A DNA stretch of 64,000 bases from Kiritimatiellia bacterium (GCA_027493775.1 JAOSKE010000003.1:202350-266349); one strand, 5' to 3'; counted from the stretch's first letter, positions 9,901 through 20,211 are shown. Numbers and translations: made by a program. The notes: generated by a model not told the origin, from the letters alone.

Positions 9901-12733
9901 ATGCTCGAAATCAACTGGAGCCGCCAACGTGTCTGGTTGAGCGCCGACGCTAACGTGGGTGTGAAACCAGATGCGGTGCTGGATTGGCTTATCAATTTCC
10001 AGGATGGCGCCGCGAGAACAGTCACGTCTCCCCGTTTCTTCCAGACAGGCACACTCTACTGGGCCATGCAGTTTGATTACGGCTCTCCCTATAATGACCC
10101 ATTTTGGTACAAGAGCAGTTCTGCGGCTTGGACGCAGCAATCCACCGATGGAAACGGCTCAACGCTGACCATCACTGTCAGCCCGCTGAACACGCCCACT
10201 GCGCAAAGCGCGACGATGGCTAGCGCATCGCAAATCAATCTCGCATGGACGAAGGGTGTTTCGGGGAATGCCAAGAACACGATGATCGTCCGCTCAACCA
10301 GCAGTACGTTCACTGCGCCCACGCAAGGCTCAGCCTATTCGACAGGCGCTTCACTCGGCAATGGCATCGTGATCTTCAACGGCTCCGCCGCGACCAAATC
10401 GGACACCGGGTTGAGCGCGGCCACAACGTATTATTACGCATTCTATGCGGAGAATTACAGCTACTACTCCGCCGCCGTCACAGCAAGCGAGACGACGGAT
10501 TCAATAGCCGCGCCAGCACCTCCCGTTGCGACAGATGCGACTTCCCCAGACTGGTGGTCTTCGTTCCAGGCAAACTGGAATGCAGTCGCAGGAGCCGATG
10601 GTTATCGCCTAGATGTCTCCACAACGCCAAACTTCAACGGGGAGTGGGTTCTTCAAGATATAGATGTCGGAAACGTAACAAACCGGGTGGTAACAAATCT
10701 TGTCATCGGACAGTATTTTTACCGCGTCCGCGCATACAACGTGGGTGGCGACAGTCCGAATTCGAATGTGAAAGACGCCGAGCTCGGCACAGCCGCCGGT
10801 CGAAACAAGAGCGGCGGGACTCCCTACTACACACCCGCAACTATTTATGTGGGCGATAAGGCGACGTTCGGGGCGGATACCTGGGGCACGATCCTCGGCA
10901 ACTACGGTGCGGCGCGCGCGGTGATTGACACCGACAAGGATATTTCGATCGGAGGCCTCGGCGGAGATTGGACAGGCTTCGACAACGTCGAATATACCGA
11001 AGCAGAATCCCCGCGCTTCACGTCCGCAGGAACGTGGTACTGGGGCATCCAAATGAATTACGGCAGCCCCTATGGCACAAACTTCTGGATGGTTCGCGAT
11101 AAGACCGATTGGGATTATTTACAGTACAAGGGCACAAACGGAAACCTCACCGTAACAGTGCTGGCGCTCGGCAATCCGTCGTCCGTTTCGGCAGCGCAGG
11201 ACGGGAGCGATCCACAACACCAAATCAATCTGAGTTGGACACGCTGGAGTAGCAAGGCCGTTATGGTCGTTCGCTCGACTACGAGTAATTTCACTACCCC
11301 CTCCCCCGGCTCTGCGTATGTCTCTGGAAACATGATTGGTTCAGGTCGGGTAATCTATCGCGGCTCTACCGCAACAACGGTGAGCGACACGGGGCTGACT
11401 CCAGGGCTCACTTACTACTACCGCTTCTATACGGAAAACTGGAGCTACTATTCCGCAGGTGACGACGCGAATGCGAACACAACGCCCGGTTGCGATAACG
11501 GAACGGCCCCAACTATGGCGCATCCGGGCAATAAGGTGATCTATGCCAATAACGCGTCACAATTGAATTTCAACATTCTCGCCTCCGACACCCCCGGCTG
11601 CAACGCACTCGACCTTCGTCGTCAGTGAACTCCCAGCAGGAGCCTCGTTCAACAGCATGCCATCTGGCAATACAATGACGGGATCATTCAGCTGGACGCC
11701 GCAAACCTCACAAGTCGGCACCTACCCCATTCGCTTCACTGCGACGGACAGTGAAAACTTGTCCACCAGCGTGGTCGTCAAGCTTATCGTAGGCATTGGG
11801 TCACCACAGGAGGGTAACACCGGCGGCATTCCGAACTCGCAGTACAACTGGGCGGTGGCCATCACGAATATTGATGTGGACCTTGTCGGCAACGCCTCAG
11901 TGATCTACCGCTCGACCAACGGAATGGCCTACGACGTTTATCAGTCGGACAGCGTCTTCGGCGGCGGCATGTCGTGGAGCCGTGTGGATGCGAATAGAAT
12001 CGCAAACGGCAATATTGACTCCTCGGATCAGAACTACAGTGGCGCACGCCGCTATTTTCAAGTAGTACCCGCAGGGTCTGCACCTACAACCAACGGCGTC
12101 TGGGGTGTCATTCGTCCGTCCATTGTTAATGGATGGAATCTTCTAAGCCCTCCACTCGCAAGTGATCTGAAGTTCAACGGCGCTTTCGGAGAAAACCTTG
12201 CATTGGGACTGACCGGCGCAGGCACGCAGGCAGGGTCAGATCAACTACACGGCCTAGATGGGTCGGGCAATCCGTTCGTGCTCTGGATCAATAGCAACGA
12301 CAACAACCGCTGGTATGAATCCACCTCACCGGCAACCCGCACACTAAACCCCGGCCAGGGCTTTATGATTTATCGTCAAGGCGGACAAACCACCCTGCCG
12401 CTCATCGGTCCCGTCGGCAATACGGGGAATAGTTCCTTTACGCTAAAGAGCGGACAGTGGACGATGTTTGGTCTCTCACAAGGTAAGAACCTAACAGGAA
12501 ATCCCCTGCCCGGTTCACTGAGTTCTCAACCCATTGCATCGTTCCAATACGACTCCGCCGATGTGATCAGCGTGTTGAACCCGAACGGCTCGTGGAAAAA
12601 CTACCAGCGCTTCGGGAACAACCTGTGGCTTGATTTGCAAACCATGCAGCAAAGCTCTTCCATTCAAATGCAGCCGGGGGATGGCTTCTATTATTATCGC
12701 CAGCCGGGTTCCGACATGGCAATCGGGTTCTAA
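6949..12733 (+). CDS. Giant secreted FN3-repeat protein (frame interrupted near 11605)
   Basis: A corrected product of ~1,927 residues. It has a signal peptide (residues 1-34, ending SSQAQ), then alternating modules: 'YLGD' jelly-roll-like modules (about residues 35-155, 490-610, 950-1070, 1285-1400) and many fibronectin-III-like modules carrying the signature RSTSSTFTAPTQGS. A cadherin-like ('putative Ig') module follows (DNGTAPTMAHPGNK to VVVKLIVG), then a ~330-residue C-terminal region. The two reading frames, 6949-11628 and 11657-12733, join if one base is removed near 11603, giving CNALTFVVSELPAG. It is probably a cell-surface or extracellular matrix protein; no catalytic domain is visible. 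Two secreted-protein genes follow immediately. Confidence 0.85.
7415..11490 (+). repeat. Intragenic tandem modules of the giant protein (period ~690 bp)
   Basis: The segment encoding RSTSSTFTAPTQGS recurs near 7516, 8208, 8901, 9591, 10290 and, diverged, near 11272, about 690-700 bases apart apart from the last. The modules alternate so that the larger unit is A-B-A-C (about 1.38 kb), present roughly two and a half times. Some stretches between copies are close to identical, for example the ends of the C modules at ~8761 and ~10150, which indicates duplication and homogenisation. Confidence 0.85.
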
Positions 12734-12738
12734 CCATC

Positions 12739-13461
12739 ATGCACCTGCGAACAAAAAAACGGCAAACCCTCGCTGCGACGCTAATCGCGTTTTGCGTAAC
12801 CTTTGCTGCGGTCAGCTCCGCTGTGGTCATCTATGTCGAAGATTTCTCGGGAGGCGCGCCCGGAACCTACAACGGGCGCAGCGGCACCTTTTCCTACGCG
12901 GGCTACAGCGGCTCAGACTCCTACGAAGGAAGTTTCGCGGCTCAGGGCATCCCCTCCCCGCAAACGGATGCCATTCGCATCACGGACAGCAACTTCCTGC
13001 TGAACTACGCAACGGCATACAACCTCTATAACGATTTCTGGTGGACGTTCGACTTCACCGCAGCCAACGTTGCGCCGTCGGATATCAACATCATCATCGG
13101 CAGCGCTTCGGACACCTTCTACTACACCGGCTCACTCACTGCTAGGGCTGGCTTAAATCACTTGAGCGTGAGTCTGGACAGCTCCAAATGGATCGGCGGA
13201 CCGGGCGTGTACTCCACCTTCGACCTGTCGGGTATCACCTACATTGACATCCAATACAGCCGCAACGGAACAGGGGCGCAGCAGTATTATCTGGACAATT
13301 TCGCCCTCAACGGAAAGGCCACCCAGCAAGGCGGCGATGATGACGAGGGTGGCGGCGGCGGTGGCGGAGCTGTTCCAGAACCAAACACCTTCTTCGTCAC
13401 CGCACTCGCAGGCGCCGCACTCTTCGCACTTCGCCGACGCCTCGTCGCGCGAAACGTATGA
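12739..13461 (+). CDS. PEP-CTERM sorting-domain secreted protein
   Basis: A 240-residue protein with an N-terminal signal peptide (hydrophobic stretch LIAFCVTFAAVSSAVV) and a beta-rich middle beginning VEDFSGGAPGTYNG. A glycine-rich linker leads into a C-terminal PEP-CTERM signal: VPEPN, a hydrophobic helix (TFFVTALAGAALFAL) and the basic tail RRRLVARNV. Such tails are recognised by exosortase (EpsH/XrtA type), which is not in this window. The gene begins 5 bases after the giant-protein stop and overlaps the next gene by four bases (ATGA), so the three are probably one operon of surface or exopolymer proteins. Its own function is unknown. Confidence 0.88.
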   Translation: MHLRTKKRQTLAATLIAFCVTFAAVSSAVVIYVEDFSGGAPGTYNGRSGTFSYAGYSGSDSYEGSFAAQGIPSPQTDAIRITDSNFLLNYATAYNLYNDFWWTFDFTAANVAPSDINIIIGSASDTFYYTGSLTARAGLNHLSVSLDSSKWIGGPGVYSTFDLSGITYIDIQYSRNGTGAQQYYLDNFALNGKATQQGGDDDEGGGGGGGAVPEPNTFFVTALAGAALFALRRRLVARNV

Positions 13462-14276
13462 ACTGCCGGCACAGCGTCCTCTCCATCTTGGCGCTACTGG
13501 GCGCGGCGCTCACAGCGCAGGGCGCAGGGGTGTACACCGAAGACTTTCAATTTGGACTGAGAAATTGGCTTGGCACCAACGAGTCTGGAAGCAGCGGAAC
13601 CTGGGACTGGGACTCTGGTTCGCCACGCCTCACCTTTGCGCCTGTCTTCACTCCTTTCGACTTCACAGAATCGAGCCTTATTGCGGATAAATATTCGTCT
13701 GAAGGCTATTTTTACGGAAGCTACTTTGTCGCCGGCTATCCCATGCTCGGCTTCGATGTTAACTTCGAAACCGCTGTTCCCACTCTGCTCCGCGTGGATT
13801 TTTATAGCGGCACAAATCACATGTCACGCGGCTGGAGACCCGATGAGGAGGGCATCGTCACGCAACAATGGTACCGGGCACTGATTGCGCTCGACGCAAA
13901 CGACCTCGATCACTGGACCTTTTCGTCCTCTTCCGACGATTTTGAAGACATTGCGAACAACGTGGAGCGGCTCGCAATCACGGTGAAGCGTCCCGGCCCG
14001 ATCAACCAGACACAAACTGTCCGCATAGATAACGTCTTTCTCGCCACGGCGCCCCATGCAACCGCCGTGCGACTCCTTGGCGACACCCCCGCGATACTCT
14101 GGCAATACCTCCGCACAGGATTGACATACCAAATCGAAACCACCGCATCGCTTCCTGGTGAGTGGCTTCCCTACTCCACCTTCATCGCAACAAACGCGGC
14201 GCTAAGCCTTGAGTTCACGCCAACCACCAACAGTGCCTTCTTCCGCTTAACAACAGACGCGCTCCAGCCCCGCTAA
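13458..14276 (+). CDS. Secreted protein of unknown function
   Basis: A 272-residue protein with a clear signal peptide (SVLSILALLGAALTAQGAG, about residues 6-24). Its mature start VYTEDFQFGLRNWLG resembles the start of the preceding PEP-CTERM protein (VYVEDFSGG-like), suggesting a related beta-sandwich adhesion or carbohydrate-binding fold. The C-terminus (TYQIETTASLPGEWLPYSTF) matches the short beta module common at the ends of secreted Verrucomicrobia-type proteins. There is no PEP-CTERM tail and no catalytic motif. The start codon overlaps the stop of the upstream gene, so expression is likely coupled. I do not recognise a specific family. Confidence 0.75.
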   Translation: MNCRHSVLSILALLGAALTAQGAGVYTEDFQFGLRNWLGTNESGSSGTWDWDSGSPRLTFAPVFTPFDFTESSLIADKYSSEGYFYGSYFVAGYPMLGFDVNFETAVPTLLRVDFYSGTNHMSRGWRPDEEGIVTQQWYRALIALDANDLDHWTFSSSSDDFEDIANNVERLAITVKRPGPINQTQTVRIDNVFLATAPHATAVRLLGDTPAILWQYLRTGLTYQIETTASLPGEWLPYSTFIATNAALSLEFTPTTNSAFFRLTTDALQPR

Positions 14277-14464
14277 CCCCCGCGTTTTCAAAACATAGGG
14301 CCTGTGCGCACGACCCCCGGCCTGCCCGACGAAGTCGTCGCTGAAGCTACGGCGTGACAGGAGAAGGCGAATCATTCTTCCTTCAGGTTTTCTCCCTCAC
14401 CTCTTCTTTGCTTTCTGCTCTCTGCGCCATGCACCATGCGCAACCTATGCTTGAGCCGCGCGGG

Positions 14465-14492
14465 TTGACGCGCTAAAGTTACGGTTTATATC
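14465..14492 (+). promoter_or_regulatory. Possible promoter of the zinc-ribbon gene
   Basis: TTGACG (14465-14470) and TATATC (14487-14492) are separated by 16 bases, and the gene starts at 14506. No Shine-Dalgarno is seen. Confidence 0.4.
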
Positions 14493-14505
14493 TATTTCAA
14501 AACCT

Positions 14506-15269
14506 ATGAGTTCAAAACTTCAGCTCAAAAAAGAAGAGTCGCCCGAAGAATCACTCACCTGCCCAAGTTGCGGTGCGCCGATGCTGCCGGGCACGGTACT
14601 CTGCATACAATGTGGGTACGATACGCGGACCCAAACAGAAAGCGGGGGATGACGTCAAATCGAAGCCGTCTCCGCTACTCATCGGTGCGCTCGGCGTCAT
14701 TATTCTCGCAGCAATCGTCATCGTCATTCTCCGCTCCCTGCCCTCTTCCTCGACACCCCCTCCCCCCGCCCCAAGCAACTGCTCCGGCGCCAGCAATGGT
14801 GGCCGATACAAATACCGCAGAAGAAGTCCAAGCCGAGGTGACGGCGTCTGAGGCAGCTGCAACCGCAAGCGAGCCAGCAGTAGTGCAGGAAGAAACGACG
14901 AATACGGAAGAGGTCGTAGAAGAAGAGGAACCAACCAAGCCAGAGGTGGACTGGGCGGTAATCGAGGCGGAGCAGCTTGAACGCGCGACCGCAGCGCTGG
15001 ATGCCCGGGCGCCCATGCACGAGATCGGCGAGACGGTTGAGCTGCGAATGACGAATGGAATCGTTCAGCGCGGCACATTCACCGCCGTCAACGGCAACAC
15101 CCTTTCGCTTGAAGTCGCGCCGGACGACGTACGGACGGTGCCGATGGAGGCGCTTGATCGTGCGAGTCGCATCCGAATGGAACCGGACTATCGCGAAGGG
15201 TATATTCAATACGTTGTTCGCCAGCGCATTATGGAGATGCAACGGGCTGCGGAAACAAACGCGCCATAA
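14506..15269 (+). CDS. Zinc-ribbon membrane protein (frame interrupted twice)
   Basis: The start ATG at 14506 gives MSSKLQLKKEESPEESL, then a zinc ribbon CPSCG-X9-CIQCG, then a run into a G5 tract (14644-14648) where one base must change to continue as DVKSKPSPLL. One transmembrane helix follows (LIGALGVIILAAIVIVIL). A C-rich tract (14756-14772) needs a second change to reach PQATAPAPAMVADTN, an acidic linker and a C-terminal domain (VDWAVIEAEQ to MEMQRAAETNAP) with a small beta fold containing ETVELRMTNGIVQRG. The corrected product is ~254 residues. A possible promoter, TTGACG at 14465 and TATATC at 14487, precedes it. Function unknown; likely a membrane-anchored protein. Confidence 0.7.
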
Positions 15270-15340
15270 ACAACGCGCCGCAATTCGGGTATCCATCCAG
15301 TGTCGCTAAACGCAACGGATCAGGTCGTCTGAAAGAACAA

Positions 15341-16903
15341 ATGAGCACGGCGCAAACCCAAGATTTACAACAGCAACTTCGCGCGTTGCTGCGGACTCTT
15401 CAACTCCCCGACACAGCCCTGCGCACAGAAGCGCCGCCGATCCTGCACCACCTCAACGTTCAAACCGCGCGCGAAACGCTCCAAGCCTGCGAGGCGTGGA
15501 GTGAACGGGGGATGTTCGACGAATCCGAACGACTCATCCACGAAGTCCTGCTGAAATCTCCCGAAACACGCCAGGCCTTTCTCGCTTCCGAGGTCGCACT
15601 TTTCCAACAAATCCGCGATACCGGCGAAGACCAGCTCTACCACGGTGCGTTTGGGCTGATGGAACTGGTTCTCCCTATTAAGCTGCGCGGCTATCACGTC
15701 CACCTGCTGCGCAGTGGAAAGTTTCTTGAGCAACCGTTCACGGCCAATGCGCTCAAAGAAATTGCTTTCACTGCGGGCATCGCACAGACCACAGTCTCCG
15801 CCGCTGCCGAGGCTCTGCCCATTCGCTCGGGCGAAACACTCGCCACCTTCGTCGCGCAACAGCGCAAGTTGCGAGACGCGATCACCGCCGCACTCGATGC
15901 GCAACTGCAACTCGCGCTGCTCGGCAATCGCGACGAGGCCACTGGCGGACTCGCAAGTCTCGGGGCCATGGCAGAAGGCGCAGCACACCAGTTCAGCAAT
16001 CTTCTCTCCATCATCCTCGGCTATTCATCGCTCGTCCTCGCAAAGACAGAGCTCCCCGAGGAAGCGACGACCGCGTTAAATAAAATTTCCGAAGCGGCCC
16101 AAAATGGGCGTCGCCTCACCGAACAAATTCTGGCCATTTCTGGCGCAAATGCAGAAGGCGAAGCCTCCTGCTCCGTCCATGAACGGCTGACGAAAGCCCT
16201 AGCGCTCCTCCAGGCCAATGACCCCACCGCCTCGCGTCTCGCGGTGAATTTGCAGGCGGAACACGATTACGTCCTCGTCTGCGAAAGTACGATGCACAGC
16301 GTACTCACCAATCTCCTTCGCCACGCGGCGGAAGGGGCAAGCGAGGGGACGATGCTCCAAATCGTTACTCGCAACAGCGTGGACGACGGTATCGAACAAA
16401 TTGTTGTGGAGGTGCGGGAGAGCAAGGGACGCAAGGTACTCGACACCGCATCAAGCGTGGCATTTCCCACCACGCCGGAACCCATCGCTCGCGCGGAAAA
16501 GAAAGTGCGACGCCGTTTGGCGCCAAGCGCTATTTGGATTGCAGACGATGATCCCGCCGTACGCGAAATGTGCCGTCGCGTCCTCACGGCCGAAGGGCAC
16601 AGCGTTGAAGAGTCATCCAGTGGCGAAGAAGTTCAGAGCAAACTCAACGCAACAGAGACGCCTCCTGACCTTTTGATCTATGATTTCAGCATGCCCGATC
16701 TCGACGGCGTGGAGCTCTGCAACTGGCTCCGCCAACACTCACGTATGACCCCCGTCATTCTAATCAGCGGCTTCAGCGCAGAACACCCCGACATCAAACG
16801 CATCCTCCAAATGCGCAAAGTCTTCCTCCTCCAAAAACCCTTCTCCTTCCGCGACATGTCTGACCTCGTCACCATCGCCATGGGCGAAACCTTGGTCGGA
16901 TGA
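15341..16903 (+). CDS. Histidine-kinase-like protein with C-terminal receiver domain
   Basis: A 520-residue cytoplasmic protein. Residues ~1-190 form a sensory region (LYHGAFGLMELVLPIKLRGY may be a PocR-like ligand domain, uncertain). A HisKA-type helix holds the phospho-acceptor His216 in GAAHQFSNLLSIILGY, like NtrB-type kinases. The following region (~300-385) should be the ATPase domain but lacks the DxGxG and other G boxes, with only a poor N box (LTNLLRHAAE). A receiver domain follows (~400-515) with the acidic pair in IADDDPAV, phospho-acceptor Asp448 (IYDFSMPD), Ser in LISGFS and Lys in LLQKPFS. It may pass phosphate rather than make it. No partner gene is adjacent. Confidence 0.8.
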   Translation: MSTAQTQDLQQQLRALLRTLQLPDTALRTEAPPILHHLNVQTARETLQACEAWSERGMFDESERLIHEVLLKSPETRQAFLASEVALFQQIRDTGEDQLYHGAFGLMELVLPIKLRGYHVHLLRSGKFLEQPFTANALKEIAFTAGIAQTTVSAAAEALPIRSGETLATFVAQQRKLRDAITAALDAQLQLALLGNRDEATGGLASLGAMAEGAAHQFSNLLSIILGYSSLVLAKTELPEEATTALNKISEAAQNGRRLTEQILAISGANAEGEASCSVHERLTKALALLQANDPTASRLAVNLQAEHDYVLVCESTMHSVLTNLLRHAAEGASEGTMLQIVTRNSVDDGIEQIVVEVRESKGRKVLDTASSVAFPTTPEPIARAEKKVRRRLAPSAIWIADDDPAVREMCRRVLTAEGHSVEESSSGEEVQSKLNATETPPDLLIYDFSMPDLDGVELCNWLRQHSRMTPVILISGFSAEHPDIKRILQMRKVFLLQKPFSFRDMSDLVTIAMGETLVG

Positions 16904-16942
16904 CGAATGAGGAGTAGCTGATTCCCCGAAGGCAAAGTAGGG

Positions 16943-16958
16943 GCCCCGTTTCCGGGGC
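16943..16958. terminator. GC-rich hairpin after the kinase-like gene
   Basis: GCCCCG (16943-16948) and CGGGGC (16953-16958) pair across a 4-base loop, in the gap between two convergent genes. There is no T-tract on either side, so termination is only a possibility. Confidence 0.3.
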
Positions 16959-17030
16959 GCCACTGACTGCGCAACACGGCGCGAAACAATTTGGGTTCAA
17001 GCGGCGACGCCACTTGACGAGAACCCAGAC

Positions 17031-18281
17031 CTAAGCGTGAACACTTTTGCCCGGACTCTTTTCGAAAAGCGTTGTCTGTTGTGGGACAGGTTTAGAGCGT
17101 TGAGGCGTTGCGGGCGTTGGAGCCCCCTCGAAGTCCAGCATGGATGCGCAATCCACCCGCGCCTTTTCGACTCGATTATTAATGATCTCGAAGTAGGCCT
17201 CATTAATTTCAAAGGCGATATAATGGCGTTGATTCCTGATACACGCTTCCACGGTAGTTCCTGAACCTGCAAACGGATCAAGAACAGTGCCCCCTTGTGG
17301 ACAACTGGATTTAATCATCCGCTCGACGATCTCAAGAGGCTTTTGAGTAGGATGATCCTCCCGCTCCGAGTGTATTCGGTGTAGGCGAGAAACGGACCAG
17401 ACATCCTTTGGGTTATACCCAACTTCAAGCCATTTTTTCCCAACAAAGATGGACCGACTCCGCGCCTTCTTGGTCTCGGCATCGTATGGAATGCGAATAG
17501 GGTCGAGGTCAAAATAGTATTTGGGAGTTTTGGCAAAAAAACCGATCGTATCGTGAACAGAAGAGTATTTACGCGTAGTACCTCCCATGCTCGGCACCTT
17601 GCGGTCCCAAATAATCTCATTCAGCATGATCATGTGCTGCTTGAGAAACACGAATATCTCAGGGCTATACCGCCACGTGGCAAAGATGTACAGACTGCCC
17701 GTGCTTTTGAGCTTGGGGAGCGCAAGCAGCAGCCACTTTTCCGTCCAATCCAAAAACTCCTTTGCCGGTCTCTTGTCGGAGTCATTCCCATAATCCTTGC
17801 CCAGGCCATACGGGGGATCCGCGATAATCAAATCAATCGTTTCCTCCGGCAGCGCCGCGATCCCTCCAAGGCGTCAATATTTTTCTACAACGTCTTTCTT
17901 CATAGCATCACTTAACACGATGCTCTTCGAGTTGTCCCGCAGTAGGCGAAGAAATGTGGCACGGGAACGGTATTCCGGCTCGTGGTGATAAAACGCCTGA
18001 ATTTTATCGTTTCTGGGATTAATGTAGATGGGGAGAAATTGCGGGCAAAAGACATGGACGTATTGCTTCACGAAGTTGATGGTTATATTCCTAAATTGGA
18101 CGCCAAAACATGCGTAGATAAGCCGATAATCAGAATTCTCGCGATATTGCATGTACAGCTCTCAACGGCAGAAATATCGTTAACAGACAGACAAAAGGAC
18201 CGTCTTAACACCTGCCATTTCCGCGGTTATGAGAGCAATTTCATCTCGCGTGCGAATCGTCCGGTTTCTTTTTCTCCTCAT
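17031..18281 (-). pseudogene. DNA adenine-type methyltransferase, 5' half frame-disrupted
   Basis: From 17831 down, the minus strand encodes an intact beta-class methyltransferase core: motif IV ADPPYGLGKDYGN, a middle with DLDPIRIPYD, and motif I DPFAGSGTTVEACI. DPPY suggests N6-adenine. The upstream coding looks continuous only with several shifts: near 17866 (LEG to IAALPEETIDLI), 17877 (KDVVEKY to IDALEG), about 18100 (SNLG to NITINFVKQYVHV) and about 18196 (KTVLLSV to NDISAVES). Read that way, the protein starts MRRKRNRTIRTRDE at 18281, six bases after the -10-like AATAAT (18288-18293). Four shifts in ~420 bases exceed the rate elsewhere, so real decay is possible. No endonuclease lies next to it. 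The upstream part is AT-rich, as in transferred genes. Confidence 0.65.
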
Positions 18282-18380
18282 CGTTTGATTATTACACAAT
18301 CACAATACTCATTCGACGCTTCAGTGCCGGATGCTAGCGAACACCCCAAAGCCGATTATGAAAAAAATTGCCCTCATGGA

Positions 18381-19323
18381 TCAGTTACTCCGATATTCCG
18401 CTTGCCGATTGCGGCGACGGGCGAGTTCGCTGGCATAGTGTAAACCGAGCGTGGCCTTCCGCTCCGCCACCCACTCGGTCAATTTCGTGGTGCCCGTGGG
18501 AGGGGTATCAACATACAAAAGGTTATCCATCAACCCTACGATCTCCTCGCGAGTAATTATTACGTCACCCACAAGTTTTCCTAGAACCCACCCGACGGCA
18601 TAACCGAGACGCGGCGAGACGGAGACAATGGGACGTTTCTTGCCGATCGTATCCGCGATGGTCTCAACCAGACCGCGATACGTGAACGTCTCGGGGCCAA
18701 TGGCATTAATGGTTACATTTTCTATTCCCTTCCCCTGCTCGACAGCAAGTTGCGCAAGGTCATCTACGTAGATCGGCTGCAATCGGTATTGCCCATCTCC
18801 GAATACGCCAAACACGGGCAAATGACGCAGCGTCCACGCGATGTTATTCACAAGAATATCCTCCTTCCCAAATAGAACGGCGGGACGAAGAATCGCGTAA
18901 GAGATGCCGCTCTCGATGAGCGCCCGTTCCAGGTGCGCCTTTCCACAGAAATATTCGAGCGAAGAATTTTCGGAAGAGTTTGTAATACTGACGTGAACGA
19001 GCCGCCTCACTCCAGCGGCCTTGGCCGCCTGAAATAGGATTTCTGTATTTCCGAACCGCGTCGGCATGGGTGAACGTGGAGTGATTGAACCGGACCCAAT
19101 ACGTGTTGTAGAGAACAGAGACTCTGCGGAGCGATTCCACAAGTTTCTCGGGCGCATCAAAATTAAAGGGGATCACTCGGAGCCGATCACCAAAGGGATT
19201 CGCACGGTGAATAGAGTTCGTAAGGGTAACGACGTTCCGACCCTCTGCGAGCAATCGCTGAGCGATATATTTCCCGGAGTACCCGAAGGCTCCAGTTACC
19301 GCATGGATATCCTCACCTTCCAT
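18381..19323 (-). CDS. NAD(P)-binding SDR/epimerase-like protein (frame interrupted)
   Basis: An atypical short-chain dehydrogenase/NmrA-like protein of ~313 residues. The nucleotide-binding motif TGAFGYSGKYIAQRLL is near the N-terminus, the VRRLVHVSITN strand follows, and the YFCGKAHLERAL segment carries the usual Y-X3-K. The start at 19323 (MEGEDIHAVTG) is chosen because it directly precedes the Rossmann motif. The frame changes near 19048-19050: removing one A of the AAA run joins THADAVR to NTEILFQAAKAAG. Family members bind NAD(P)H and act on sugars, quinones or other small molecules; the substrate is not evident. The next gene downstream is on the plus side of a convergent gap; upstream lies acetolactate decarboxylase on the same strand. 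Confidence 0.8.
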
Positions 19324-19461
19324 CCCTTCCTCTCCCGCGCGAATACAAACGCGCAAGCGGGCAATGTTCGGATGCGCGACGAACAACGTAGCGCAGGCGC
19401 TATCATCATTTTTTATGAAGTGCCAACCAAGCTAAATCTATGCGCGCTCAACAGGGCCACG

Positions 19462-20211
19462 TCACTTTTCGGCCGGAAGAGTCGGAAGCAGGACGCGAAG
19501 TTCGGGGGCGGTGGAGAGTTCGATTCTGGCAGCGCTGAGCGTGAAGTCGTACACGTGGCCGCCGGTGGTGGCGTCCGTGGAGAGGAAATGCAGGTGAAAG
19601 CCGCGGGGAAGAATCGTGCCCGCTGCGGCGGGCGCGTAAAAGCCGATTAGCGTTCCGGTGACATTGGTCAGCGTGTACTGCGCCTCGTGTTCGAGCACAA
19701 CCTTGTCCAGCGACAGATACGGCTTCGACTGGCGCGGCACGGAACGAAGATGAAGTTCCTTAAAGTGACCGGTGATGCGGATGGCGCGGATACGGCCGTC
19801 ATCAGGATGCTTCCAGTTCATCGTTTTCAAGAACTGGTTCTGATCCATCGCCATCACGTTATAGACTTCGTCGGGCGTGAACCAGGTCACTTGTGCGAAG
19901 GGCGTGGTGGTGTCGGGCGAAACGACCGATGCGACCTGATCGGGGGTAATTCGATAGACAACGCCGTCGCGGACGACCATTTCGCCGTCAAGCCCATCGA
20001 AAGTTCCCAGTCCGTGATCTCCGAAAACAACAAGATTGGAAACGGCAAGTTGCCCATCGTACCGGCCCTCCAAAAGCGAGGGGTACGTGGACACTTGGGT
20101 GACCACTCCCCGCCACGCGGCGTGAGGGTCCACGGTGCGTCCGCAGCCGGCAACCGCGCCGACAAGCGCGAGTACGAACAGGGCTTTTACACTCCATCGA
20201 AGGATGTTCAT
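19462..20211 (-). CDS. budA: Alpha-acetolactate decarboxylase, lipoprotein form
   Basis: A 249-residue acetolactate decarboxylase, the enzyme that turns alpha-acetolactate into acetoin. Recognisable blocks are GLGTFDGLDGEMVVRDGVVY and the zinc-binding GFHLHFLSTDATTGGHV (His-X-His plus a later His). Unlike the cytoplasmic enzymes, it begins with a signal peptide and lipobox (LVGAVAGC), so it should be lipid-anchored outside the cytoplasm. Its ATG overlaps the stop of the upstream lipase maturation factor (ATGA, 20208-20211), so the two are translated together. No acetolactate synthase or butanediol dehydrogenase is adjacent, which leaves the physiological role open. Confidence 0.88.
   Translation of the reverse strand: MNILRWSVKALFVLALVGAVAGCGRTVDPHAAWRGVVTQVSTYPSLLEGRYDGQLAVSNLVVFGDHGLGTFDGLDGEMVVRDGVVYRITPDQVASVVSPDTTTPFAQVTWFTPDEVYNVMAMDQNQFLKTMNWKHPDDGRIRAIRITGHFKELHLRSVPRQSKPYLSLDKVVLEHEAQYTLTNVTGTLIGFYAPAAAGTILPRGFHLHFLSTDATTGGHVYDFTLSAARIELSTAPELRVLLPTLPAEK

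Noticed and set aside
17982-18443. Plus-strand open frame of 153 codons
   Set aside because: It lies opposite the methyltransferase 5' half, has no ribosome-binding site and shows no recognisable protein pattern.
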